Below are positions 46,578 through 56,223 of a stretch of 64,000 nucleotides of DNA, in pieces (position 1 is the first letter of the stretch; every line of letters begins with the position of its first letter). The stretch is from NCBI GenBank assembly GCA_934096035.1, contig CAKOKX010000001.1, positions 124,001 through 188,000 on the forward strand, written 5' to 3'. A program made the translations under genes and the position numbers. The notes under the pieces are model-generated. The model made no database searches. It was not told the DNA's origin and saw only the letters and a list, made by a program, of their open reading frames with translations. The DNA comes from an uncultured Bacilli bacterium (lineage in GTDB: Bacteria > Bacillota_I > Bacilli_A > RF39 > UBA660).

Positions 46578-47732
46578 GTGAATAATAAAGAAATGGAAAA
46601 AACGATATTACAAGTCCCTGTTGAGGACATAATTCCAAACCGTTTTCAACCACGGTTATCTTTTGATGACACTTCATTAAATGATTTAGCACTTTCTATT
46701 AAACAACATGGTATAATTCAACCACTTGTATTAAGAAGAAAAAACGATAAATATGAAATAATTGCTGGAGAAAGAAGATTTAAAGCAGCTAAACTAGCAG
46801 GTCTAGCATCAGTTCCGGCAGTAATTTCTAATTTAGATGATAATGCATCTGCAGAAGTAGCAATCGTAGAAAATATTCAAAGAAAAGATTTAACGGCAAT
46901 CGAAGAAGCTAAATCATTTCAAGCACTTTTAGATAAAGGTTATATGACTCAAGATGAACTAGCTAGAAAAATGGGATTATCTCAATCAGCAATTTCAAAT
47001 AAATTAAGATTATTAACACTAGATGAATCTGTTCAAGAAGCAATTTTATCTGAAAAAATATCTGAAAGACATGCTAGAACTTTATTAAAAGTTCCATCAC
47101 ATGAAAAGCAAAAAGAATTATTAAATAAAATTATTAATGAAAGATTAACAGTAAAGCAATTGGAAGATGAAATAAAAAATATGGAATTATCACCAAATAA
47201 TGAAGTAAGTGTAACTCCTGAACCTATCACACCTAAAGAAGATGTATCTTTTAATAATGATAGTAACAATAATAACCTTGGAAGTATCGAAGATATTTAT
47301 AGCAAAGCAATGGATATAAAAGATATCATTGGTAATGAAGAAAAACAAGAAGAATTACAACCTGTTGAAAAGATAACACCAGAGGCATTTTTCTCAAATC
47401 CAGAAAAAATGCCTAATAAATTCTTTAATTTTCTTGAAGATTCTGCAGCTAATATGGATACAAATGAAACAATACCAACATTTGAAATTCCCAAACAAGA
47501 AAATCCTAATCCAGTTAACTTGATTAATCAAACTGAAGATATAGAAATGCTTGATGATTTATTTACAGAATCTCCTAAAGAAACAGAAAATAATAATCAA
47601 GATTATTTAAATTATGTTATTAAAACAATCCGAGGTCTTAATTTAGATAGTAATAAAGTAAGATTAGAAGAAATGAATTTACCAACAGAATATCGCATAA
47701 ATATAATAATTAAAAAGGATGACAGTAATTAA
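46578..47732 (+). CDS. noc: Noc/ParB-family DNA-binding protein
   Basis: 384 residues. CTP-switch ParB fold: QHGIIQP (43-49), GERRFKAA (64-71), ENIQRKDLTAIEEA (98-111). The HTH has Q136, K142 and R164 at positions that distinguish Noc (Q, K, K, R) from ParB (R, T, A, G); position 147 is Thr. So Noc-type specificity is favoured, and two Noc boxes lie at 24375 and 24523. It lacks the N-terminal amphipathic helix of B. subtilis Noc and has a long acidic linker before the dimerisation end. The start is GTG at 46578, behind AAGGG; a TTG at 46569 lies too close to it. Confidence 0.85.
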   Translation: MNNKEMEKTILQVPVEDIIPNRFQPRLSFDDTSLNDLALSIKQHGIIQPLVLRRKNDKYEIIAGERRFKAAKLAGLASVPAVISNLDDNASAEVAIVENIQRKDLTAIEEAKSFQALLDKGYMTQDELARKMGLSQSAISNKLRLLTLDESVQEAILSEKISERHARTLLKVPSHEKQKELLNKIINERLTVKQLEDEIKNMELSPNNEVSVTPEPITPKEDVSFNNDSNNNNLGSIEDIYSKAMDIKDIIGNEEKQEELQPVEKITPEAFFSNPEKMPNKFFNFLEDSAANMDTNETIPTFEIPKQENPNPVNLINQTEDIEMLDDLFTESPKETENNNQDYLNYVIKTIRGLNLDSNKVRLEEMNLPTEYRINIIIKKDDSN

Positions 47733-47748
47733 AACTAGTCATCTTTTT
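47712..47748. terminator. Shared terminator noc / 47735 gene
   Basis: GATGAC / GTCATC stem with A-run on the left and T-run on the right, between convergent genes. Confidence 0.8.
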
Positions 47749-48067
47749 CAATAAAATCTTTTAAATTAAAATTATATAAAGTAACTTTGTTATTATCTAT
47801 ATTTATTATAGTATCTTCATCCTCAATTTTATAATTCATATTACTTAAATCAATTTTAAATATTACTTCAAACTGAGGCATTATTTGCATTCCCCCAGAT
47901 TTCATTGGATTATCTCTTTCAGTATCATAAAATACTAATACATTTTTATTTGTTAACAAAATATTAACTAACATATTTCTATTTGTAAACTTAATATTTA
48001 CATCAGCAGCTTCATTTAAAACATGTTCATCGTTTTCTTTAAAAGTATAATTATACATCTTTATCAC
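47735..48067 (-). CDS. Hypothetical protein
   Basis: 110 residues, soluble, beta-rich by composition (LVNILLTNKNVLVFYD, MPQFEVIFKIDLSN). Not recognised; the pattern is reminiscent of small PH-like domains, but that is not established. It overlaps the shared terminator with noc at its 3' end and is upstream of the PBP gene only in position, not in operon. Confidence 0.65.
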   Translation of the reverse strand: MIKMYNYTFKENDEHVLNEAADVNIKFTNRNMLVNILLTNKNVLVFYDTERDNPMKSGGMQIMPQFEVIFKIDLSNMNYKIEDEDTIINIDNNKVTLYNFNLKDFIEKDD

Positions 48068-48101
48068 CTATAATAATTATATTATATTACTTCCAAAATA
48101 T

Positions 48102-50060
48102 CTAGTCTTCTTTAGAATTTTCTTCCTTTATTACATATTGTTCTTTATTAACTCCAGGCTCTGTACCTTTTACATAATAATATAATGCTACTTTATTTTG
48201 ATTATTCGTAGTTTTTCCTGTTACAGCATCTAAAGGAATAGCTACCACATTTTTAGGTGTTTCATACCATGTGGTATTTATACTATTTAGTGATTCTTCA
48301 ATAGTTAAAGCCCAAATCTTTTTAGCATTATTTCTAACATTGCCATTAACTTCTTTATTGTTATCATAACCCATCCACATCATCATAAGTCTATCGGGAT
48401 TATAACCCACTATCCAATAATCAGTATTAGTTGATCCAGTTTTTAAGGCATATTTATGGGTTAATGTTGAAGCAATATTTAAAGCTGTCGGAGTTGTATA
48501 ATCTACATATGCATCATTCGTCGTAGATGTCATCATTTCATTTAAAATATAGGTATAATTTGGATTAATAACTAATCTATTTATATCTTCGTGTTCATAT
48601 AAAACATTACCATCAATATCTTCAATTTTTTCAATAAAGTATAATTCTTTTTGATATCCTCCGGATGCAAACGTTGTATACCCAGAAGCATAATCTAAAA
48701 TATTTATTTCACTAGTACCTAAAGGAAGTGATGCTACTTCATCTAAATTGGCATTAATTCCTGTTCTTTTAGCAACATCAATCATTTTATCAACACCCAA
48801 AAATAAATTAGTTTTAACAGCATAAATGTTATCTGATAAAGCAAGTGCTGCGGCCATTGTTATTTCTTTACTAGCATAAATATTACCGGCATTTTGTGGA
48901 GCATAAGTTTTTCCATTAGCTAAATTAAATGTTGTTTCTTCACTCCTAAAACTACTAGACATAGTCATATTATTTTCTAATGCAGCATAATAAAGAAAAG
49001 GCTTCATCGTAGATCCAACTTGTCTTTTACTTTTTAAAGCCCTATTATATTGACTTTTTGCATAATTCATACCACCGGTTAAGGCTTTAACTGCCCCAGT
49101 TTTAGGGTCAACTATTACACTTGCTACCTGTAGTTCATCATCAACCTTATTATTTAAAATATTATTTTCTAAGCTAGTTTGCTCATCTAAATCTAAAGTT
49201 GTATATATTTTTAAACCTCCAGCATTTACTAATGACGCCGGAACTTCTTTTATATTAGATAACTCATTTAAAACAGCCTCTTGATAATACATAATCATTT
49301 GTAAATTATTATTTTTAGTTTGGCCAAAAATCTCTAGTTTTTCTTTAAATAAATTATTATACGTATCTTCATCAATATACCCATTATTAAACATAGATTT
49401 AGCAACTACCCAAGCTCTTTTTAGAGAGGCTTCATAATTACTAACAGGATTATATCCTGCTGGATTTTTAGGAATACCTGCAAGCATTATAGCTTCTTCT
49501 AAAGTTAACTCACTAGGTTTCTTATTAAAATAGTAGCTAGAAGCATTAACTATACCCATATTACCTTGTCCATAATTAATTGTATTTAAATAACCTTCTA
49601 AAATATCATCTTTATCATAATGAACTTCAAGTTCTAAAGTTAGCATTGCTTCTTCAGCTTTTCTTTTCCAAGTTTTATCAAAATCTAAATATAAATTCTT
49701 TATATATTGTTGTGATATCGTGGAAGCTCCTTGCACAATAGATTTCTTCTTAATATTTGTAAGCATCGCTTTTGCAATTCGTAAATAATCAAAGCCATGA
49801 TGATTATAAAAATTCTTATCTTCAACAGCAATAACAGCATTTTTTAAATTATCAGATATATCTTCTAAATTAGCCCATTCATTACTTCTTGAACCCTGAT
49901 ATATTAAATCATTTTTATTATCGTATAAATATAGACTCCCGCTAGTTTTTAAATCTAGTTTGGGACTTAAATAAGCATAGGTGTAAAGGCCAATTAAAAG
50001 AACTACAAATGAAATAAAAAGGAATATAAATGATTTAATTAAAAACTTCATTGTCCTCAA
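48102..50060 (-). CDS. Class A penicillin-binding protein
   Basis: 652 residues. N-terminal membrane anchor (about 7-30). Glycosyltransferase 51 domain with AVEDKNFYNHHGFD and GASTISQQYIKN; transpeptidase with STMK (SxxK), SDN, and KTGS motifs. It polymerises and cross-links peptidoglycan outside the cell. The TTG start at 50060 is preceded by AGGTGAT and is supported by the same pattern seen at clpP and murA. An ATG three codons inside is the alternative. Confidence 0.93.
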   Translation of the reverse strand: MRTMKFLIKSFIFLFISFVVLLIGLYTYAYLSPKLDLKTSGSLYLYDNKNDLIYQGSRSNEWANLEDISDNLKNAVIAVEDKNFYNHHGFDYLRIAKAMLTNIKKKSIVQGASTISQQYIKNLYLDFDKTWKRKAEEAMLTLELEVHYDKDDILEGYLNTINYGQGNMGIVNASSYYFNKKPSELTLEEAIMLAGIPKNPAGYNPVSNYEASLKRAWVVAKSMFNNGYIDEDTYNNLFKEKLEIFGQTKNNNLQMIMYYQEAVLNELSNIKEVPASLVNAGGLKIYTTLDLDEQTSLENNILNNKVDDELQVASVIVDPKTGAVKALTGGMNYAKSQYNRALKSKRQVGSTMKPFLYYAALENNMTMSSSFRSEETTFNLANGKTYAPQNAGNIYASKEITMAAALALSDNIYAVKTNLFLGVDKMIDVAKRTGINANLDEVASLPLGTSEINILDYASGYTTFASGGYQKELYFIEKIEDIDGNVLYEHEDINRLVINPNYTYILNEMMTSTTNDAYVDYTTPTALNIASTLTHKYALKTGSTNTDYWIVGYNPDRLMMMWMGYDNNKEVNGNVRNNAKKIWALTIEESLNSINTTWYETPKNVVAIPLDAVTGKTTNNQNKVALYYYVKGTEPGVNKEQYVIKEENSKED

Positions 50061-50169
50061 AAGGCATCACCTAAAAGTAGTATGAGTTAAGTTTAAAAAA
50101 ATTATGCAATTTTACTATACAATTATTATAAAGTCTGTTATAATATGTGAGAAAAAAAGAGGTGGCTAA

Positions 50170-50502
50170 ATGAAAATAGATTGGAAGCTATTTGATGATG
50201 AAGAAACCATAATTGATGAAAAAGATAAATTAGTAAAATATGAAGATAATGTTATATATTATAAAGATGAATATGGAACCCACAAAGTAGACTTAATTAA
50301 TAAAATTTATGAAAGAATAAATGAAAGTGATATATTCAGGGTAGATTTTACTAACGAAATATTAACAGTAAAATTTGATAATGCAGATTTAAAATATAAT
50401 ATTAATGCAAGTTTTGAAGAGTTAGATAATATAATAAGGTTAACTTATTCGCTCGGAGAAGAAAAGAAAGTAATAGAAATTACTAGAAAAGAGGAATTAT
50501 GA
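50170..50502 (+). CDS. DUF1934/YwiB-like protein
   Basis: 110 residues, soluble, mixed beta strands. In B. subtilis ywiB (DUF1934, calycin-like) sits directly upstream of argS; here the gene occupies the same slot with a 4-base overlap. Sequence similarity by eye is weak, so the name rests on position and size. The function is unknown. Confidence 0.65.
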   Translation: MKIDWKLFDDEETIIDEKDKLVKYEDNVIYYKDEYGTHKVDLINKIYERINESDIFRVDFTNEILTVKFDNADLKYNINASFEELDNIIRLTYSLGEEKKVIEITRKEEL

Positions 50503-52106
50503 AAGAAATATTAAAAAATGTAATTGAAAAAGCTTTAGCAAAATTAAATGTAAGTAATGTTGAAATTGAAATAAGTAAACCAGCATTACAAGAAAATGGA
50601 GACTATTCAAGTAATATAGCTATGAAATTAGCTAGAGTACTTAAGAAAAATCCTTTAGAAATAGCAAATGATATTGCAAATAATATAAGTGATGAAAATA
50701 TAACTAAAGTTGAAGTAAAAGCACCAGGTTTTATTAACTTTTTTGTGAGTAAAAAGTATTTGTTTGAAAATATTAACAAAGTTTTAGAAGAAAAAGAAAT
50801 GTATGGTAGTTCAAATATAGGAAATGGAAAAAAAATTAATATTGAATTTGTAAGTGCTAATCCAACTGGAATTCTTCACCTTGGAAATGCTCGTGGTGGC
50901 GCTTATGGAGACTCTTTAGCGCGTATCATGAGATTCAGTGGTTTTGATGTAACAACAGAATATTACATCAATGACTTAGGAAATCAAATAACTAACTTAG
51001 GTTTATCAATTCTTGCCCGTTATAAAGAAATATGTGGTATAGAATCTAGTATGCCTGAAAATGGATATTATGGAAAAGAAATTATAGCTATAGCCCAAAG
51101 ACTATATGAAGAACATCAAGACACTTTATTAAATAATGATTTAGATTATTTTAAAAAGTTAGGCACAAATGAAATGGTTGGACATATATTTGATGACTTA
51201 AAAGAATATAGAATAGAATATGATATAAAAACAAGTGAAAAAGCCTTATCAGAAAAATATGATTTAATGGGTGTTGTGGATATTTTAACTAAAAACGGAT
51301 ATACTTACAATTTAGATGGCGCAACATGGTTTAAATGTAGTGCTTTATTTGATGATAAAGACCATGTCTTAATTAAGGAAGATGGTATTCCTACATATTT
51401 TCTACCAGATATAGCATATCATATGGATAAATTTAATCGTGGATATGACAAAATGATAGATATATTCGGGGCAGACCATCATGGATATGTAGCACGTTTA
51501 AAAAGTAGTGTTAAAGCTCTAGGAAATGATCCAGAAAAATTAGAAGTAAAATTATTACAACTTGTAAGACTTGTGGAAAATGGCGAAGTTGTAAAAATGA
51601 GTAAAAGAACAGGTAAATCAGTTACATTAAAAGAGCTAATTGATGAAGTCGGAGTAAATGCTGCCAGATATTATTTCTCTAAATATAGCTTGGATACTCA
51701 AATGGATTTTGACCTTAATTTAGCTAAAAGTAAATCAAATGAAAACCCAGTATTTTATGTATGCTATGCTTATGCAAGAATTTGTTCAATTTTAAAAGGA
51801 CAAGAAAATGTCAAAAACTGTGAAAAATATATTGCAATTAATGACGATACATCATATAATGTTTTAGAAAAAGTTTATGAGTTCCCAGAAGTAGTAAAAA
51901 ATGCGGCTTTAAAAGAGTTACCTCATTTAATTACTAACTATGTATACGAACTTGCTAGTTTATTCCATTTATACTATGCAAAAAATCGTGTATTAACTGA
52001 TAATGAACAAGAAACTTTAGAAAATTTAAATTTAATTAAATGTGTTAAACAAACAATATTTAACGCACTTAATCTAATCGGGGTTATCCCACCAGAACAA
52101 ATGTAA
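50499..52106 (+). CDS. argS: Arginyl-tRNA synthetase
   Basis: 535 residues. Class I enzyme: N-terminal Add1 domain, HLGNARGG (HIGH-like), KMSKRTGKSV (KMSKS-like), and the anticodon-binding helical C-terminus ending with a Q-M tail. Charges tRNA-Arg. ywiB-argS-rpoE order matches B. subtilis. Confidence 0.97.
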   Translation: MKEILKNVIEKALAKLNVSNVEIEISKPALQENGDYSSNIAMKLARVLKKNPLEIANDIANNISDENITKVEVKAPGFINFFVSKKYLFENINKVLEEKEMYGSSNIGNGKKINIEFVSANPTGILHLGNARGGAYGDSLARIMRFSGFDVTTEYYINDLGNQITNLGLSILARYKEICGIESSMPENGYYGKEIIAIAQRLYEEHQDTLLNNDLDYFKKLGTNEMVGHIFDDLKEYRIEYDIKTSEKALSEKYDLMGVVDILTKNGYTYNLDGATWFKCSALFDDKDHVLIKEDGIPTYFLPDIAYHMDKFNRGYDKMIDIFGADHHGYVARLKSSVKALGNDPEKLEVKLLQLVRLVENGEVVKMSKRTGKSVTLKELIDEVGVNAARYYFSKYSLDTQMDFDLNLAKSKSNENPVFYVCYAYARICSILKGQENVKNCEKYIAINDDTSYNVLEKVYEFPEVVKNAALKELPHLITNYVYELASLFHLYYAKNRVLTDNEQETLENLNLIKCVKQTIFNALNLIGVIPPEQM

Positions 52107-52118
52107 GGAGAATGATTT

Positions 52119-52556
52119 ATGAAATTAAAGCAAATACCAAAAGAAGAATTAGAACTAATGGGCTATGATGATATTGCTTTACTAATACTTCAAGAAAGTG
52201 GCAAAAAAATGAAACTTCGTGATATTTTTGCTAAAGTAATTAATGTATTAGGCTTACCAGAAGAAACAATAGATGAAGAATTAATGGAATTTTTTGAATT
52301 AATGTCTACGAACAAGAAATTTGTTATGCTAGATAAAGGTTATTGGGATCTTCAATCAAGACATAAACTAGACTTAGTCTTTGATATGGAAGAAGATGAA
52401 GAAGAATTAGAAAATGATGATGAAGATAACATTGAAGAAGAAACAGATGAAGACGATGATATCTTTTATGATAAAGATGATGAAACAGACGATGTTGCTG
52501 AAGATGATTTAGCGGATTTAGTAGTAGTGGATGATATTGATGAGAATAACTTATAG
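52119..52556 (+). CDS. rpoE: RNA polymerase delta subunit
   Basis: 145 residues. N-terminal HARE-HTH-like domain (about 1-80), then an almost entirely Asp/Glu tail from about residue 90. That is the RpoE layout; the tail competes with nucleic acid and speeds polymerase recycling. AAGGAG site. Found only in Bacillota. Confidence 0.93.
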   Translation: MKLKQIPKEELELMGYDDIALLILQESGKKMKLRDIFAKVINVLGLPEETIDEELMEFFELMSTNKKFVMLDKGYWDLQSRHKLDLVFDMEEDEEELENDDEDNIEEETDEDDDIFYDKDDETDDVAEDDLADLVVVDDIDENNL

Positions 52557-52598
52557 CGTTTAGTTTTAAATATTTAAATCAAAGAAAGGAAGATAAAA

Positions 52599-53663
52599 AT
52601 GTTTAATAGATTAGATGCTATCGAAGAAAAATACAATGAATTAACAAAGGATTTAGCTAATCCTGAAATACTAAATGATTTTAATAAAGTAAAAGAACTA
52701 TCTAAAGAACAAAGTGATTTAGAAGAAACAGTTAAAACTTATCAAAGTTATAAACAAGCAAATAATAACCTAGAAGAAGCAAAAATGATGGAAAATGATC
52801 CAGAACTAAGAGAAATTGCTTTAGAAGAAATAGATAATTTAACTAAAGAAATAGATAAACTTTATCATGAATTAGAGGTATTGTTAGTACCTAAAGATGA
52901 AAATGATGGTAAAAATGTTATCATGGAAATAAGAGGAGCAGCTGGTGGAGATGAAGCTAATATATTCGCCGGAGACTTATTTAGAATGTATTCTTATTAT
53001 GCCGAGGCCAATGGATGGAAAATTGAAGTTATTCATGCTCTTGAAGGTACCAGTGGTGGATATTCTCAAATAGAATTCATGGTTAAGGGTTCAAATGTTT
53101 ATAGTAAGTTAAAATATGAAAGCGGATCACACAGAGTTCAAAGAGTTCCTGTTACAGAAACACAAGGTCGAGTACATACGTCTACATCAACTGTCCTTGT
53201 AATGCCAGAAGTTGACAATGTTAACATCGACATTAAAGAAAGTGATTTAAAAATAGATGTATATCATTCAAGTGGAGCTGGAGGGCAATCAGTAAATACC
53301 GCCAACTCAGCAGTTCGTATTACTCATGTTCCAACCGGAGCTGTAGTAACTTGTCAAACAGAAAGAAGTCAACTTCGAAACAAAGAAAGAGCGATGCAAC
53401 TTTTAAAGATTAAAATAAATGATGAATTAATGCATAAACAAGAAAGTGCTATTGGTGCTGAAAGAAAATCAAAAATAGGTACCGGAGATCGTTCTGAAAA
53501 AATAAGAACATATAATTATCCACAAAACCGTGTAACAGATCATAGAATTAACTTTTCAACTATGACTCTAGATCGCGTAATGGATGGAGAACTAGAACCT
53601 GTTATTGAAGCTTTAATAACTGAAGATTTAAAATTAAAATTAGCTGGTATGTTTTTAGAATAG
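52599..53663 (+). CDS. prfA: Peptide chain release factor 1
   Basis: 354 residues. GGQ motif in SSGAGGQSVN releases the peptide; the UAA/UAG codon-recognition PVT-type motif is in RVPVTETQGR. Reads UAA and UAG. It is methylated by PrmC, encoded 27 bases downstream. Confidence 0.97.
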   Translation: MFNRLDAIEEKYNELTKDLANPEILNDFNKVKELSKEQSDLEETVKTYQSYKQANNNLEEAKMMENDPELREIALEEIDNLTKEIDKLYHELEVLLVPKDENDGKNVIMEIRGAAGGDEANIFAGDLFRMYSYYAEANGWKIEVIHALEGTSGGYSQIEFMVKGSNVYSKLKYESGSHRVQRVPVTETQGRVHTSTSTVLVMPEVDNVNIDIKESDLKIDVYHSSGAGGQSVNTANSAVRITHVPTGAVVTCQTERSQLRNKERAMQLLKIKINDELMHKQESAIGAERKSKIGTGDRSEKIRTYNYPQNRVTDHRINFSTMTLDRVMDGELEPVIEALITEDLKLKLAGMFLE

Positions 53664-53690
53664 ACCCAGCTTACTTTTTTATGGAGGGTT

Positions 53691-54410
53691 ATGAAACCAG
53701 ATTATATAAGCATTCCTGATTGGAAGATATTAACCAAAAAGTATCCAGATACCAATAAGCTTTTAGAGACGTTATCAACAGGTTATCCACCTCAATATTT
53801 AATAGGTAATGTTGAGTTTTATGGAAATATTATAAATGTTGATGAAAGAGTTTTAATTCCAAGATTTGAAACTGAAACTCTTGTTGATAAAACAATTAAT
53901 TATGCTAAAAAAGTATTTAGTAATAAAATAAATATTATAGATTTAGGTACAGGCAGCGGATGTATAGCAATTTCTTTAAAGAAAAATTTAGATTGTGATG
54001 TTACAGCCTTAGATATTTCTAGTGATGCCCTAGAGGTCGCAGAGTCTAATGCTTTACTTAATAACACAGAAATAAACTTTATAAATCAAAGTATGACTGA
54101 TTCTTTAAATAATAATTATGATATTATTATTTCTAATCCTCCGTATATTCCATATGATGGGTATGTTCAAGATAAAGTAAAAAATAACGAACCAAACTTA
54201 GCATTATTTGCAACTGACAATGGATTATATTTTTATAAAGAAATATTAAATAAACATTTAAATAATTTAAATAGTCCAGGTCTATTAGCTTTTGAAATCG
54301 GAGATAACCAAAAAGAATTATTAGAAGAAATTGTAAAAAGTACAAATCTAAAATATAGTTTTGAAAATGATTTACAAGGATTACCACGATATTTATTTAT
54401 TTTCAAATAA
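53691..54410 (+). CDS. prmC: Release factor glutamine methyltransferase
   Basis: 239 residues. Methylates the Gln of GGQ in RF1/RF2. SAM motif DLGTGSGCIAISL is near 83-95 and the catalytic NPPYIPYDG near 148-156. It forms an operon with prfA. A structured terminator region follows. Confidence 0.95.
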   Translation: MKPDYISIPDWKILTKKYPDTNKLLETLSTGYPPQYLIGNVEFYGNIINVDERVLIPRFETETLVDKTINYAKKVFSNKINIIDLGTGSGCIAISLKKNLDCDVTALDISSDALEVAESNALLNNTEINFINQSMTDSLNNNYDIIISNPPYIPYDGYVQDKVKNNEPNLALFATDNGLYFYKEILNKHLNNLNSPGLLAFEIGDNQKELLEEIVKSTNLKYSFENDLQGLPRYLFIFK

Positions 54411-54453
54411 AAAGCTGGCTTGCAATTTCAATTAAAACATGTTAATAAAAGTA

Positions 54454-54574
54454 TATATGAAAGGAAATTTCATATAATAAAAAAAGAAGCATTGGATTTT
54501 AGAGCGCCTGATGCTTACCTTTTGTTAATGGTTATGTTTACTTGAACATTGATAATGACAAGTAAACATTTTTT
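54454..54574 (+). terminator. Three hairpins, the last a strong terminator
   Basis: Hairpin A: TATATGAAA / TTTCATATA (54454-54476). Hairpin B: AAGCAT / ATGCTT (54487-54516) with a possible inner GG/CC pair. Hairpin C: ATGTTTACTTG / CAAGTAAACAT (54534-54569) followed by six T. C is a good intrinsic terminator for prfA-prmC. A and B look too ordered for a mere linker; no known riboswitch consensus was matched. Confidence 0.7.
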
Positions 54575-54623
54575 AATGAATAAATATTTTCATTTATCCC
54601 CATTACTATTTTAGGTGAACAAT

Positions 54624-55127
54624 ATGAAAAAAGTAATAATAAGTTTATTTATAGTAACAGTACTTGTATTAGTAAATAAAAATGATACTAAAGTATTAAT
54701 ACCTGATAATGCTATAAGATTTAGAATTATAGCTAATAGTAATTCCATCGAGGATCAAAAAGAAAAAATAGAAATTAGAAATGAAATGGAACCAATCATT
54801 GCTGATATATTAACCAATTCAAATACAAAAGAAGAAACAAAAAATGAAATTAATCTAAATATGAACAAAATAAACAATCTTTTAAAAAAATATGAGAAAA
54901 ATTATGATATTAACTATGGATTAAATTTCTTTCCAGAAAAAAACTATAGAGGAGTGACATACAAAGAAGGAAATTATGAATCGTTAGTGGTTACTCTTGG
55001 AGATGGTCTTGGAGATAATTGGTGGTGTGTACTATTTCCGCCGTTATGCTTACTTGAAGCAAATGAAGATAATTTTGATGATATAACATATACATCATAT
55101 TTACAAGAATTAATAAATAAATATTAA
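54624..55127 (+). CDS. spoIIR: Stage II sporulation protein R
   Basis: 167 residues. N-terminal hydrophobic signal (about 3-16), RFRIIANSNS near the start, and FFPEKNYRGV, GDNWWCVLFPPLC at the end. SpoIIR is the forespore signal that triggers SpoIIGA to cleave pro-sigma-E. The ATG at 54624 has AGGTG; an upstream GTG is less likely. Next to prmC, as in B. subtilis. Confidence 0.94.
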   Translation: MKKVIISLFIVTVLVLVNKNDTKVLIPDNAIRFRIIANSNSIEDQKEKIEIRNEMEPIIADILTNSNTKEETKNEINLNMNKINNLLKKYEKNYDINYGLNFFPEKNYRGVTYKEGNYESLVVTLGDGLGDNWWCVLFPPLCLLEANEDNFDDITYTSYLQELINKY

Positions 55128-55150
55128 CATATATTTTATTGGTGATAAAA

Positions 55151-55684
55151 ATGCAAGAATTAGTATCCATCTTTTTAATCGGAGTATCCTTATCTATGGA
55201 TACTTTTTCTTTATCATTAAGTATGGGTACTTTAATCAAAAATAATAAATTTTTAACTTTGTTTCCATTTGTGGTAGCACTATTTCATTTTATAATGCCA
55301 TTGATTGGAAATAAGATTGGTATAACAATTATGAATTACTTTAATATTGCTAGTAACATTGTACTAGGATTAATTCTTATAATACTCGGAGTAAATTTAG
55401 CGATTCAATACTTTAAAAAAGAAGAAATTAATATAAATATTAGTTTAATAAGTTTATTTTTTTTAGCTTTTAGTGTTAGTATAGACTCCTTTACCATTGG
55501 ATTAGGAATAAGTGAAATAACCAATAAATTTATATTGGCAAGTTTTATTTTTGCTGTATGTAGTTTTTCATTTACATCTATAGGTCTTTTGATAGGAAAG
55601 TATTCTAATAAATTTATAGGTAAGTATGCAAGTATTATAGGAATAATATTACTTATATTACTAGGGTTATATCATATTTTATAA
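55151..55684 (+). CDS. MntP/YtaF-family membrane protein
   Basis: 177 residues, about six membrane segments. Two repeats carry SxDxFSxSxxxG-type motifs (SLSMDTFSLSLSMG, SIDSFTIGLGIS), the pattern of MntP manganese exporters and the related sporulation protein YtaF. B. subtilis mntP lies by prmC-spoIIR. The ATG at 55151 is behind GGTGATAAAA. Which of the two functions it has is open. Confidence 0.82.
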   Translation: MQELVSIFLIGVSLSMDTFSLSLSMGTLIKNNKFLTLFPFVVALFHFIMPLIGNKIGITIMNYFNIASNIVLGLILIILGVNLAIQYFKKEEININISLISLFFLAFSVSIDSFTIGLGISEITNKFILASFIFAVCSFSFTSIGLLIGKYSNKFIGKYASIIGIILLILLGLYHIL

Positions 55685-55697
55685 TAAAGAAGAACTT

Positions 55698-55718
55698 AAC
55701 ATAGTTTTATGTTTTTTT
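55698..55718 (+). terminator. Terminator after mntP-like gene
   Basis: AACATA / TATGTT stem, loop GTTT, then seven T. Confidence 0.7.
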
Positions 55719-55782
55719 CTTTGTTTTGAATTGACTTTTGGTGATTGTATAGATAAAATATAAGTAAGAAAGAAGGACTTTT

Positions 55783-56178
55783 ATGGAAATTTTATTTTAT
55801 ATAGTGCCAATATTAATTGGAATTACTTTTATTATGACAATAGCATTAATGGTTAGCCCTAAGTTACGAGGAAAATTAATGAGTAGACAAATAAAGGCTA
55901 CTAAACATATGATGGACTATAGTAAAGAGGATTTAAAAGATATTTTATCAACATCTGCAGATATTGGTATTAATGCTGAAAAAGAAATATTAGATAATAA
56001 TGAAGAAACAATGATGGAGAATGCAACAAGAAAAGCTAATATAAATAAAAAAGGAATCGAAATAACAGCAAATGCTATAAAAGAAGGTTTAAATGGAAGT
56101 AAAATATATTGTAAGCATTGTGGCAAATTAATTGATGAAGATTCAAAATTTTGCAAGTCATGTGGAAAAGAACAATAA
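55783..56178 (+). CDS. Membrane protein with C-terminal zinc ribbon
   Basis: 131 residues. One N-terminal membrane segment (about 3-24), a helical middle (GIEITANAIKEGL) and a C-terminal zinc ribbon CKHCGK...FCKSCGK. A small single-pass protein with cytoplasmic ribbon by charge. Function unknown. Ribosome site AAAGAAGG. Confidence 0.75.
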   Translation: MEILFYIVPILIGITFIMTIALMVSPKLRGKLMSRQIKATKHMMDYSKEDLKDILSTSADIGINAEKEILDNNEETMMENATRKANINKKGIEITANAIKEGLNGSKIYCKHCGKLIDEDSKFCKSCGKEQ

Positions 56179-56223
56179 TATTTCTTTTTTACATGCCATA
56201 AATATTATAAAGAGGTGATTGTT

